Below, piece by piece: positions 1 through 7,946 of a stretch of DNA of 64,000 nt; positions within the stretch are counted from its first letter, which is position 1; every line of letters starts with the position of its first letter. The stretch comes from SIG452 sp045638525 (GTDB lineage Bacteria > Bacillota > Clostridia > UMGS1840). The position numbers and the translations under genes are program-made. The notes under the pieces are model-generated. The model was given only the letters and a program-made list of their open reading frames with translations, did not search any database and was not told where the DNA came from. The stretch is taken from NCBI GenBank assembly GCA_045638525.1, contig JAZUBQ010000005.1, positions 62,001 to 126,000 on the forward strand, written 5' to 3'.

Positions 1-981
1 CGAAAGTCCGATTTGGTGCTTGGCATCAAACAGATTACCTTCTACTAAAGGTCTTGTGCACGCAACTACACCTCCCAATAAGTCTGCTAATTCCTGTGCT
101 TGTTTCATACCGGTTTCGTTTGCAGCACCTCGGCCGACAGCGATGATTACTTCGGCTTCAGAAATATCGACATCTTTTGGCTTTGTTTCTGTTGCTAACA
201 CGGTAATATCCGAAATCAGTTTTTCATTTTCGATTTCCATTGCGATAATTTCACCGGATAAAGTCTCGGACGGTTTCGGTTCCTGAAATACTTTATAACG
301 AGCGGTACAAAATTGAGGGCGTGTATCAGGAGATATAATTTGTGCCATAATATTTCCGCCGAATGCAGGTCTGATTTGTACCAAATCTGTATTTTCTTTC
401 ATCTTAAGAACTGTACAATCTGCAGTTAATCCTGCTCTGCATCTTGCGGCAACACGTGGAGCCAGTTGTCTTCCCAAATTTGTTGCGCCAACTAAAATGG
501 AGGATGGCTTTATTTTTTCGATAAAATCGCAAAATGCTGCAGTGTAAGGTTCGATTCGATAGTCTTTAAAAGCCTCGTTATCATAAACAAAAACTTTATC
601 TACACCATAGTGAAGAAGTTTTTTTATTTCATCCCCCAGATTATTTCCGATTACAAGAGCGTAAACCGGATGAGAAGTTACTTGAGCTAATTCTTTTGCT
701 TTTCCTAATAATTCGTAGGTTACTCTATGTATTTTATTTGCAGAATGGTCCACATACACACAAATCCCATTCCATAAGGATTTGTCAACTGTTTCTGTTT
801 TCTCTTCTTCAAACTGAATGATTCCGTCGCTTTTTTTCACGCAAAGCTTACACATTTTACAAGCAGAAGAAATATCTAATTTTTCGCCATCATAAGAAAT
901 TGCACCAAAGGGACAAATTTCAATGAGCTTGTCCGCAACTTCTTTGGTAATGTTATTTTGATTGATTACAAGTTTACCCAT
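1..981 (-). CDS. etfA: Electron transfer flavoprotein alpha subunit with N-terminal ferredoxin domain (C-terminus cut by window edge)
   Basis: EtfA carries the FAD of an EtfAB heterodimer that passes electrons between NADH, ferredoxin and a partner dehydrogenase. The reading frame starts at ATG 981, behind a GGAGGGG ribosome binding site at 988-994, and stays open for 327 codons to the window edge. It ends at a HQIGLS stretch that matches the start of the conserved FAD-binding C-terminal region, so roughly 70-80 residues are missing. Residues 1-60 form a reduced ferredoxin domain: a CP at C23 followed by C41, C44 and C47, enough for one [4Fe-4S] cluster. The half-site for a second cluster is absent. 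The domain suggests a bifurcating-type Etf, as in LctC or CarE of acetogens. etfB lies 12 bases upstream in the same operon. The partner dehydrogenase is not visible. Confidence 0.93.
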   Translation of the reverse strand, partial: MGKLVINQNNITKEVADKLIEICPFGAISYDGEKLDISSACKMCKLCVKKSDGIIQFEEEKTETVDKSLWNGICVYVDHSANKIHRVTYELLGKAKELAQVTSHPVYALVIGNNLGDEIKKLLHYGVDKVFVYDNEAFKDYRIEPYTAAFCDFIEKIKPSSILVGATNLGRQLAPRVAARCRAGLTADCTVLKMKENTDLVQIRPAFGGNIMAQIISPDTRPQFCTARYKVFQEPKPSETLSGEIIAMEIENEKLISDITVLATETKPKDVDISEAEVIIAVGRGAANETGMKQAQELADLLGGVVACTRPLVEGNLFDAKHQIGLS

Positions 982-993
982 CGTGTTCCCCTC

Positions 994-1782
994 CTATATC
1001 ATTTTACGTGCACAAATCAGTGAAAACAATGCATCGGTCTGCTCTGTCGGAGTGCCCGAAAAACTTCGTTTTTCAGTGTTTTTCTCAGGAGGGAAAATTC
1101 GTTCAACCTGAGTTGCAGAACCGTTTAATCCATAATGATTGGGGTCTTGATCCTGGAAATTGGAAAAAGTAATCATTTTGACCATATCATCAGTCACGCT
1201 TTGTTTTCTTTTATAAGATGGAAGTCTGGGTGTATTAATGTCACCATCAACGGAAATCAAACAAGGCATTTTAACAGATAAGGTAACATTTTTCTCATCA
1301 AGTGACGCAGTTAAAATTACTTGTCCATCTTCGATTTTATGAATAGAAAGCACATTAGAAACATTGGGAATACCTAAAAATTCTGCAACCTCTGCACCAA
1401 CTTGCGCAGTGTCACCATCTGTTGTTTGTTTACCACAGAAAATAATATCATAATCGCCCAGTTGTTTGATGCCTTGTGAAATGGTGTAAGCGGTCGCAAG
1501 TACGTCTGCACCGGCAAATTTACGGTCAGTTAATACTGCTCCGCCGTCAGCTCCCATACAGATTGCTTCTTCAATCACACTTTTTGCCTGAGGGGGTCCC
1601 ATGGTAATGGCATCTACCTTTCCGCCGTAGGTCTGAACCAAAGAAAGAGCAGATTCAATGGCATATAAATCGTAGGGATTCATTTTACTTTCGATACCAT
1701 CACGTTTTAATACGCCGGTAACCGGATCGACTTCCACATTGGTGGAACCGGGAACTTGTTTTACACAAACTAAAATGTTCAT
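994..1782 (-). CDS. etfB: Electron transfer flavoprotein beta subunit
   Basis: This 262-residue protein is the EtfB partner of the downstream EtfA. It opens with the typical ILVCVKQVPGS strand and carries the nucleotide-binding signature DGDTAQVG at about residues 122-129, the hallmark of the family. Full length is normal. The C-terminal tail (a segment ending in ARKMI) should clasp EtfA. The start at 1782 has an AAGGAG ribosome binding site six bases upstream. It is the first gene of the pair, and the next gene upstream is divergent, so its promoter must lie within about 1783-1878. I did not find a convincing sigma-A site there. The physiological partner is unknown. Confidence 0.95.
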   Translation of the reverse strand: MNILVCVKQVPGSTNVEVDPVTGVLKRDGIESKMNPYDLYAIESALSLVQTYGGKVDAITMGPPQAKSVIEEAICMGADGGAVLTDRKFAGADVLATAYTISQGIKQLGDYDIIFCGKQTTDGDTAQVGAEVAEFLGIPNVSNVLSIHKIEDGQVILTASLDEKNVTLSVKMPCLISVDGDINTPRLPSYKRKQSVTDDMVKMITFSNFQDQDPNHYGLNGSATQVERIFPPEKNTEKRSFSGTPTEQTDALFSLICARKMI

Positions 1783-1826
1783 AGACTTCTCCTTACTATT
1801 TTATTTTTTAATATAAACTATAAAGG

Positions 1827-1855
1827 GTATAAATCATAGCGAAAGGTGTATACTA
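1827..1855 (+). promoter_or_regulatory. Possible forespore (sigma-G/F-like) promoter for the small ORF
   Basis: GTATA at 1827-1831 and TATACTA at 1849-1855 are separated by 17 bases. They resemble the sigma-G consensus GMATR/CATNHTA, with one mismatch in each box. A start near 1862 would give a very short leader before the AAAGGAA ribosome binding site (1864-1870) and ATG 1879. No good sigma-A promoter is visible for this gene. The call is an inference from short motifs. Confidence 0.33.
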
Positions 1856-1878
1856 AAAAAGAAAAAGGAATTTTTAAT

Positions 1879-2052
1879 ATGGAAAAAAAGAGGAAAAAAT
1901 CAATATCCTTTGACTTTAGTTTAATGGATGCTTCCACATCCACTGAATGTACGGGACTCACTCCCCGTCCTCCTGTTAATGATAACGAAGAAGAATCTTA
2001 TCAGGAAGTATTTAAATTTGGACCTCCAAAATTAAATAAAGATATAAAATAA
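1879..2052 (+). CDS. Small orphan protein of 57 residues, function unknown
   Basis: I do not recognise a named family. The frame is open further upstream, but ATG 1879 is chosen because AAAGGAA lies 8 bases before it. The product starts with a Lys/Arg-rich tail, then SFDFSLMDAST, a STECTGLTPRPP motif with the only cysteine, an acidic NDNEEESYQE stretch and a KFGPPK end. There is no signal peptide or membrane segment. A strong terminator follows 8 bases after the stop, so this is a single-gene transcription unit. It lies between convergent metG and divergent etfB. The compact motif order, good ribosome binding site and dedicated terminator argue for a real gene. The upstream promoter-like boxes hint at expression during sporulation. 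Confidence 0.7.
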   Translation: MEKKRKKSISFDFSLMDASTSTECTGLTPRPPVNDNEEESYQEVFKFGPPKLNKDIK

Positions 2053-2059
2053 AAATCCG

Positions 2060-2096
2060 AAAGGTGCTGTAACTATAGTTTTACAGCACCTTTTTT
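2060..2096 (+). terminator. Rho-independent terminator of the small ORF
   Basis: An inverted repeat pairs AAGGTGCTGTAA with TTACAGCACCTT around an 8-base loop and is followed by a T tract on the plus strand. It sits just after the stop at 2052. The T tract is much weaker on the minus strand, so it serves metG poorly. Confidence 0.9.
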
Positions 2097-2111
2097 CATT
2101 TTTTAAAATCC

Positions 2112-4022
2112 TTAGTAAATCTTAGAACCGTCTTTGATTGTTTCAAACGGTTTCAATAATTGCAGAATATCTCCATCTTCAGCACAAAGAATCATACCTT
2201 CAGACAGAATTCCTTTTAATTTTACAGGTTTTAAGTTATATACCATTACAACCTGTTTGCCAATTAAATCTTCAGGTTTGTAATGTTTTTTAATGCCGGA
2301 AACCACAGTTTTCACCTGCGAACCAACTTTCAATTTAAATAAAAGAAGTTTATCTGATTTTTTTACTTCTTCGCATTCCAAAACAGTTGCGATTCTTAAA
2401 TCCACTTTCTGAAAATCGTCAAATTCAATTTCAGGTGACATAGGAATGGTATCATCCGGAATGTTTGCAGCAATTTCTTCTTCGATTTCTTTTAATTTCT
2501 TTTCTTCATCGATTCTCATAAAAATAGGTGTAGGGTTTTCCAAAGTAATATCAGAAACAGTTTTACCGAAATCTACCGATTCGTCGGTACAAGCAATCTG
2601 ACGCTGAATTTCTTTTGCAGTGTCAGGTAAAAACGGAGTTAAAATGACAGCAATGATGCGAATGCTTTCCAATAAATTATACAGTACGGTTTTTAAACGT
2701 TCTTTTCCTGCATCATCTTTTGCCAATACCCAAGGTGTTGTTTCGTCGATGTATTTATTACATCTGCGAATCAATTCAAAAACTGCATCCAATGCATCTG
2801 CAGTTTTATATTCATCCATTTTTTTACGGTAGGAAACGATAGTAGCTTCAATACAAGATTTTAAATCTTTATCCAAATCAGTTTCTTCGCCGGGGGTAGG
2901 AATCGAACCAAAATATTTATTCACCATAGCAATGCTTCGATTTACAAGATTGCCTAAAGTATTTGCTAAATCCGCATTGAATTTTGCAATAATATTTTCA
3001 TAAGTAATGGTACCATCATTTCCGTAAGGCATTTCAGACAGCAGATAATATCTCATTCCGTCTACACCGAAATGACGAACCAAGTCATCTGCATACATAA
3101 CATTACCTTTGGATTTGGACATTTTATCATTGCCGGATAAAAGCCATGGATGTCCGAAAATCTGTTTAGGCAAGGGCTGTCCTAAAGCCATCAGCATAAT
3201 GGGCCAATAGATGGTGTGGAATCTTAAAATATCTTTTCCGATAACATGCACATCGCAAGGCCAGTATTTCTGATACAAAGTATCATCTTCCTGGTCATAT
3301 CCCAAAGCTGTGATATAGTTGGTTAATGCGTCAATCCAAACATAGATTACATGGTTGGGATCAAATTCAACAGGAATCCCCCATTTGAAAGAAGTTCTAG
3401 ATACACATAAATCTTGCAATCCGGGTTTTAAGAAGTTATTTACCATTTCTTTTTTGCGGGATTCAGGCTGAATAAAATCCGGGTGAGTTTCAATGTATTC
3501 CATCAGTCTGTCTTGATATTTGGACATTTTAAAGAAATACGCCTCTTCTTTAGTGGGTTTTACTTCTCTGCCACAGTCGGGACATTTACCATCTACCAGC
3601 TGACTTTCAGTAAAGAATGATTCGCAAGGTACGCAGTATAACCCTTCGTATTCACCTTTATAGATATCCCCCTGATCATACAACTGCTTAAAGATTTTTT
3701 GTACGGTTTTTTCGTGAAAATCATCGGTGGTACGGATAAATTTATCATAACTTGCATTCATCAAGTTCCAGATATCTTTAATTTCGCCTGCAACATTATC
3801 TACATATTCTTTTGGGGTGATTCCGGCATCCTTTGCACAATCTTCAATCTTTTGACCGTGTTCGTCAGTTCCTGTTAAAAAGAATACATCATATCCCATC
3901 TGACGTTTATAACGTGCAATGGCATCAGTTAAAACGATTTCATAGGTATTACCGATATGAGGTTTTCTGGAAGTGTATGCGATAGCGGTTGTTACATAAA
4001 ATTTTTCTTTGTTCTGATTCAT
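2112..4022 (-). CDS. metG: Methionyl-tRNA synthetase
   Basis: This enzyme charges tRNA-Met with methionine in the cytoplasm. The 636-residue length is normal for the form with a C-terminal tRNA-binding domain. The class I signature HIGN is at residues 22-25 and KMSKS at 300-304. Cysteines 130, 133, 147 and 150 form the zinc-binding knuckle of the connective peptide. From about residue 530 (FDDFQKVDLRIA) there is the EMAP/Trbp111-like OB fold. It is the last gene of a minus-strand run (membrane protein, apbE, trxB, amidohydrolase, metG) with an 18-base gap to the amidohydrolase. No T-box leader is present, since the gene lies inside the operon. Confidence 0.98.
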   Translation of the reverse strand: MNQNKEKFYVTTAIAYTSRKPHIGNTYEIVLTDAIARYKRQMGYDVFFLTGTDEHGQKIEDCAKDAGITPKEYVDNVAGEIKDIWNLMNASYDKFIRTTDDFHEKTVQKIFKQLYDQGDIYKGEYEGLYCVPCESFFTESQLVDGKCPDCGREVKPTKEEAYFFKMSKYQDRLMEYIETHPDFIQPESRKKEMVNNFLKPGLQDLCVSRTSFKWGIPVEFDPNHVIYVWIDALTNYITALGYDQEDDTLYQKYWPCDVHVIGKDILRFHTIYWPIMLMALGQPLPKQIFGHPWLLSGNDKMSKSKGNVMYADDLVRHFGVDGMRYYLLSEMPYGNDGTITYENIIAKFNADLANTLGNLVNRSIAMVNKYFGSIPTPGEETDLDKDLKSCIEATIVSYRKKMDEYKTADALDAVFELIRRCNKYIDETTPWVLAKDDAGKERLKTVLYNLLESIRIIAVILTPFLPDTAKEIQRQIACTDESVDFGKTVSDITLENPTPIFMRIDEEKKLKEIEEEIAANIPDDTIPMSPEIEFDDFQKVDLRIATVLECEEVKKSDKLLLFKLKVGSQVKTVVSGIKKHYKPEDLIGKQVVMVYNLKPVKLKGILSEGMILCAEDGDILQLLKPFETIKDGSKIY

Positions 4023-4040
4023 TTTTCTTTTCTCCTATTT

Positions 4041-5195
4041 TTATTGGGATATCTTTTCACCGTTAATGAACACAGCCTTAACTTTTGCCATCAGTTCTAA
4101 CGGGAATTCGTCAAAAATTACAATGTCGGCATCTTTGCCTGCCTTTAAGGAACCAATCCTATCTTGAAGCCCCAAAGCTTTTGCCGGATTTATGGTAATT
4201 GCCCTTAATGCCTCTGTTTCATTCATCCCCTGTTTTACTGCAAGTGCTGCACATAAAGGCAAATAGTTAATTGGAATGACCGGGTGATCTGTAATTACAG
4301 AAACCGGTGTTCCCTGCTCGGATAGAATTCGATAAGTATCAAATGTCATATTCTTAAGTTCAGGCTTGGAACGGTCGGATAAAGTGGGACCAATCTGACA
4401 AGATATGTTTTTTAATTTTTCTTTGATAAGATGTCCTTCTGTTGCGTGTTCAATGGTCATATTTAAACCAAATTCATTAGCAATACGCAGTGCAGTTGCA
4501 ATATCATCTGCCCGGTGTGCGTGGGCTTTGACGGGCAACTTACCGGATAATACCGGAAGCAGACTTTCAAGTTTTGCATCATAATCCGGCTTATCATAAT
4601 CGTCAGGATTCTCTGTTGCAAGTTTTATATTTTCTGCATATTCCTGAGCTTTTTTTAACGTTTCACGAATAAGCGCTGCAGTTGCCATGCGGGTAATTGG
4701 TTGTTGATTTTTTCCGTGATATACTGTTTTGGGATTTTCCCCAAAGGAAAATTTCATTGCTACAGGAGCTTTTATTATCATATCGTCAATCACAACACCG
4801 TGTGTTTTTATGGCACAGAATTGTCCACTGATGGGATTTGCACTGCCCGGCCCACTGGCGACAGTGGTAACACCTGCCAGTTTTGCCTCGGTGAAATATC
4901 GGTCACGAGGATTGATTGCATCAATGGCTCTCATATGTGGAGTAATGGGATCAGACTCTTCATTTCCGTCGTCCCCTTCAAATCCCATAGAATCTTCAAA
5001 CATCCCTAAATGGGTATGGGCATCGATAAAACCGGGAAACACATAAGAACCGCAGGCATCGTATACTTCTTCCTCTTTTGGCTGATATTCTGCCATTGTT
5101 CCGATTTCTTCTATTATCTGACGGAATCGAATGAATCCGCTCTCAATCGGATCGCTTGATTCCATTGTATAAATTTTTGCATTGATAATAATCAT
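4041..5195 (-). CDS. Amidohydrolase, imidazolonepropionase-like
   Basis: A 384-residue metal-dependent hydrolase of the amidohydrolase superfamily, probably cytoplasmic since no signal peptide is seen. It shows an N-terminal composite beta-sandwich strand, the metal-binding DAHTHLG motif (H60, H62), further histidines at HAH (H225, H227), an EHAT motif (H250) and the catalytic aspartate in TDHPV (D303). The C-terminal KAGKDADIVIFD is typical of the family. The substrate cannot be told: imidazolonepropionase- and dipeptidase-like proteins share these motifs, and no histidine-degradation genes are nearby. It overlaps trxB by 4 bases, showing translational coupling. Confidence 0.85.
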   Translation of the reverse strand: MIIINAKIYTMESSDPIESGFIRFRQIIEEIGTMAEYQPKEEEVYDACGSYVFPGFIDAHTHLGMFEDSMGFEGDDGNEESDPITPHMRAIDAINPRDRYFTEAKLAGVTTVASGPGSANPISGQFCAIKTHGVVIDDMIIKAPVAMKFSFGENPKTVYHGKNQQPITRMATAALIRETLKKAQEYAENIKLATENPDDYDKPDYDAKLESLLPVLSGKLPVKAHAHRADDIATALRIANEFGLNMTIEHATEGHLIKEKLKNISCQIGPTLSDRSKPELKNMTFDTYRILSEQGTPVSVITDHPVIPINYLPLCAALAVKQGMNETEALRAITINPAKALGLQDRIGSLKAGKDADIVIFDEFPLELMAKVKAVFINGEKISQ

Positions 5196-6094
5196 AGATT
5201 CGCCTTTCTTCGGATAGCAGAAATCACTTCTGCACCGTCACTGCAAGCGGTGACAATCTGACGAAGTTCTTTTCGTCTTACATCACCGATGGCATAAACG
5301 TTATCCAAATTTGTCATAAGATTTTTATCCGTAATGATTTCATTTGCATCGCTTTTTAAAATGCCTTCCGGTATAAATGAAATGTTTGGTTGGTACCCGA
5401 TTGCAACAAATAAACCATCAGTGGGAAGTGAAAGAACATCATTTGTTTTTGTGTTTTGTATTACAATTTCGCAGAGGGCATCTTCACCAACTAATTTATT
5501 TGGAACATATTCAGTATACAAGTGAATTTTTTCATTTGTTTTGACTTTTTCTACTGTCGTGCTATCCCCACGAAATTCATTTCGCCTGTGTACCAGATTA
5601 ACCCGTTCACAGAAATTGGCAAGATAAAGAGCATCATCAAGTGCTGTATTACCTCCACCGATAACGGTTGTGGTTTTCCCACGATAAAAAGCACCGTCGC
5701 AAGTAGCGCAGTATGAGACTCCCCTACCGGTGAAACGTTCCTCGTTGGTAAAGCCTAATTTTTTTGGAGTCGCCCCGGTAGCGATAACAACGTTGGAAGC
5801 CTCAAAATCTTCTTTTGATGAACGAATTTTTTTTACATTATCAACAAGATCCAAAGAGATAACCTCAACTGTTTTATAGGTAATATCAGTTAATTGTTTC
5901 TTCATATTCATTGCAAGTTCCGCACCGGAAATTCCAACAAAACCGGGATAGTTTTCAACAAAATTAGATGAGACCATTTGCCCGCCGGGAAATGCTTTTT
6001 CTAAAAGAAGCACTTTCATTCCTGCACGCATTCCATATAATGCAGCTGTCATCCCTGCAGGCCCTGCACCGATAATAGCAATATCGTAAATCAT
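5192..6094 (-). CDS. trxB: Thioredoxin reductase
   Basis: A 300-residue flavoprotein that reduces thioredoxin with NAD(P)H. The FAD motif GAGPAG is at residues 9-14, the redox-active disulfide CATC at 129-132, the second nucleotide-binding motif GGGNTA near 147-152, and a HRRNEF stretch occupies the NADPH-phosphate region. The C-terminal AIGD motif for FAD is present. The length is slightly short but complete. No thioredoxin gene is in the window. It lies between apbE and the amidohydrolase in one operon, overlapping the latter by 4 bases. A ferredoxin- or NADH-dependent relative is possible, because cofactor choice cannot be settled by eye. Confidence 0.93.
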   Translation of the reverse strand: MIYDIAIIGAGPAGMTAALYGMRAGMKVLLLEKAFPGGQMVSSNFVENYPGFVGISGAELAMNMKKQLTDITYKTVEVISLDLVDNVKKIRSSKEDFEASNVVIATGATPKKLGFTNEERFTGRGVSYCATCDGAFYRGKTTTVIGGGNTALDDALYLANFCERVNLVHRRNEFRGDSTTVEKVKTNEKIHLYTEYVPNKLVGEDALCEIVIQNTKTNDVLSLPTDGLFVAIGYQPNISFIPEGILKSDANEIITDKNLMTNLDNVYAIGDVRRKELRQIVTACSDGAEVISAIRRKANL

Positions 6095-6111
6095 TCTATC
6101 ACTCTGCCTTT

Positions 6112-7062
6112 TTAATTCATCAATGTATACTCGTTATGGAGTAATTTAAAGTTTTCAATCTCGCCGGATATAAAAATCTTGCGATCTTTCGTAACAAAAA
6201 TCACAGTTTCGTTTTTTGTTGGAATATGAGTCAATCCTTTTGCAAAGTTGATTGTTGCTAAAATATCAGCTTCCATTGCGGAATCGCAAATTACAGAAAC
6301 GCTGATGAAATCACTGTCAAAAGGATATCCTGTTTTCGGATTTAAAATATGATGATAAAATTCACCGTCAACACTAAAATTTCTTTCGTAGGAGCCTGAA
6401 GTTGCAACAGCCATTCCCTCCGGTAATGTAAAAGAACATAAAACCCCATCTCCAAAAGGAACTTTGATGCCAACGACACTGTCTTTTCCTACGGTTTTCA
6501 CTGTGCCACCCATATCAATCAACGCCCGGCTTCCTGCTAACATATCGGCAACTTCATCACACACATACCCTTTTACCACAGCCCCAAGTTCAATTTCTGC
6601 ATCATTTTCTAAATAGATTAATTCGTCCTCTAATATGATGTTTTGCGGGGAAACAGATTGCAATGCAAAGGTAATATCAGAATCATCCGGTAAACTTGGA
6701 TAATCTGTTTTAAAATCCCAAAGCTTACTAACCGGTCGAATTGAAATATCAAAATAATCGTCACAGAATGGCAAAGATTTTGCAATAACGGAATATAATT
6801 CGGTTGCATCTGAATCGTCGGAAGAAACAATAAGCTTTTTTTGTTGATTCAATCTGGAAAGAATGGAATCGTTACGGTAAGCATTAAAAACACCATCAAT
6901 GTGATTTAAATACTTCCGGATTTGGTCTTGCTTGTCAACAGAAAGTGTATCCGCTTTTACAAGGTAAGATGAATCCATCGAAAAACCCGATAACTCCATT
7001 GGGGCTTTGGAACACCCTGTAACGGTAAACAACAATATCAGCAAAAAAATTATCCGCTTCAT
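6112..7062 (-). CDS. apbE: FAD:protein FMN transferase, lipoprotein
   Basis: ApbE attaches FMN covalently to threonine or serine of exported or membrane flavoproteins such as RnfG/NqrC. This 316-residue copy has a lipobox (FTVTGC, C17), so it is anchored on the outer face of the membrane. The family core is visible: an ELGAVVKGYVCD segment, the ALIDMGGTVKTVG metal and FAD region, ATSGSYERN, and HHILNPKTGYP. Its flavinylation targets are not in the window. It overlaps the upstream membrane-protein gene by 4 bases and is followed by trxB after 17 bases. Confidence 0.94.
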   Translation of the reverse strand: MKRIIFLLILLFTVTGCSKAPMELSGFSMDSSYLVKADTLSVDKQDQIRKYLNHIDGVFNAYRNDSILSRLNQQKKLIVSSDDSDATELYSVIAKSLPFCDDYFDISIRPVSKLWDFKTDYPSLPDDSDITFALQSVSPQNIILEDELIYLENDAEIELGAVVKGYVCDEVADMLAGSRALIDMGGTVKTVGKDSVVGIKVPFGDGVLCSFTLPEGMAVATSGSYERNFSVDGEFYHHILNPKTGYPFDSDFISVSVICDSAMEADILATINFAKGLTHIPTKNETVIFVTKDRKIFISGEIENFKLLHNEYTLMN

Positions 7063-7703
7063 TCTGCCGTCTCCGTAAGCGTGCTTTCAGGAATATTTTT
7101 TACATCAGACTCGGTAGAAGAAGCTGGTGATTCGCTTGCTGAATCCTCTTGTGTATCTTTGGATACATCCGTTGTAGTTTCTTCCGAAGAAGTGTCAGAA
7201 TCTTCGGAAGCAATGGTTTCCTGAGGAGTTTCTTCCACATCAGACGATTCCATGGAAATTTCCTCAACCTCTGAAACGGGTGAAGGAGTCGCTGTAGGTA
7301 CTGCTGTTGAGGTGGGAGCTTCTGTAGATTTTACTGCAGGAGCTGCGGTTGGTTTTGGAGTTGCTTTCGAAGCCGAGGTTGTTTTTTTAGAAGAAGTATC
7401 CGAAGAAGTTACAGTGCTTGTAAAAGAAGATTCAGAAGTCTTAGCATCACCAACTTTAAGTTTTAATTCTTCAATTTCAGAATTTTTTCTTGCAAGTTCT
7501 GTTTTTAAATTTTGCACTTCTTCTTTTAGCTCCTTCAGGCTATCCCCGGCAAAAGTCAACTGATTTGCCTTTACCAAAATAAACGCAGTTGTAGAAAAAG
7601 ATGCCAGAAACAGCGTAACCAACACCAATATGAAAATTAAAATTTTCCTGTTTTTTTTGACACTTTTATTTTGAGAATAAGAATTATTTTCATCTAAATG
7701 CAT
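7059..7703 (-). CDS. Single-pass membrane protein with coiled coil and Ser/Thr-rich tail
   Basis: A 214-residue protein of unknown function. I start it at ATG 7703, which has AGGAGAGAG 4-5 bases upstream; an in-frame upstream start lacks this. It has a short polar N-terminus, one membrane segment (about residues 20-44), a heptad-like coiled coil (LKELKEEVQNLKTEL, then SEIEELKLK), and then a long low-complexity tail rich in Ser, Thr, Glu, Ala and Pro. The layout suggests a type II membrane protein with a flexible extracellular stalk. It is the first gene of the run leading to apbE, trxB and metG and has its own sigma-A promoter. Confidence 0.75.
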   Translation of the reverse strand: MHLDENNSYSQNKSVKKNRKILIFILVLVTLFLASFSTTAFILVKANQLTFAGDSLKELKEEVQNLKTELARKNSEIEELKLKVGDAKTSESSFTSTVTSSDTSSKKTTSASKATPKPTAAPAVKSTEAPTSTAVPTATPSPVSEVEEISMESSDVEETPQETIASEDSDTSSEETTTDVSKDTQEDSASESPASSTESDVKNIPESTLTETAE

Positions 7704-7770
7704 ATGACTCTCTCCTGCTAATTTTATCAATATAATATTGGGTAATATAAAGCCAATGATACGTTTTTAT

Positions 7771-7799
7771 ATTATAACACAGAATAACAAAAAAATCAA
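7771..7799 (-). promoter_or_regulatory. Sigma-A promoter of the membrane protein-apbE-trxB operon
   Basis: On the minus strand TTGATT (7799-7794) and TATAAT (7776-7771) are 17 bases apart, about 70 bases before ATG 7703. It is back-to-back with the htpG promoter. Confidence 0.75.
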
Positions 7800-7850
7800 T
7801 TCTTTTTCCTTTGTTTTTGTGTTTTTTTTATGAATTTTGAAGTGTTGTTC

Positions 7851-7879
7851 TTGACAAAAAGCAGGATATTTGTTATAAT
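7851..7879 (+). promoter_or_regulatory. Sigma-A promoter of htpG
   Basis: A perfect TTGACA (7851-7856) and TATAAT (7874-7879) with a 17-base spacer. The CIRCE operator begins 4 bases after the -10 box and so covers the start site. Confidence 0.92.
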
Positions 7880-7882
7880 GAT

Positions 7883-7909
7883 TTAGCACTCAATCAAAAC
7901 GAGTGCTAA
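7883..7909. promoter_or_regulatory. CIRCE operator (HrcA binding site)
   Basis: TTAGCACTC at 7883-7891 and GAGTGCTAA at 7901-7909 form a perfect 9-base inverted repeat with a 9-base spacer, the exact CIRCE consensus bound by the heat-shock repressor HrcA. Its position over the htpG start site implies repression at normal temperature and release on heat shock. hrcA itself is not in the window. Confidence 0.96.
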
Positions 7910-7946
7910 CAATGCGAATAATTTTAAAAAATAATGAGGGATTACA

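Noticed and set aside
4701..5046. Plus-strand open frames inside the amidohydrolase gene
   Set aside because: No ribosome binding site and no recognisable domain; they are antisense shadows of a well-conserved gene.
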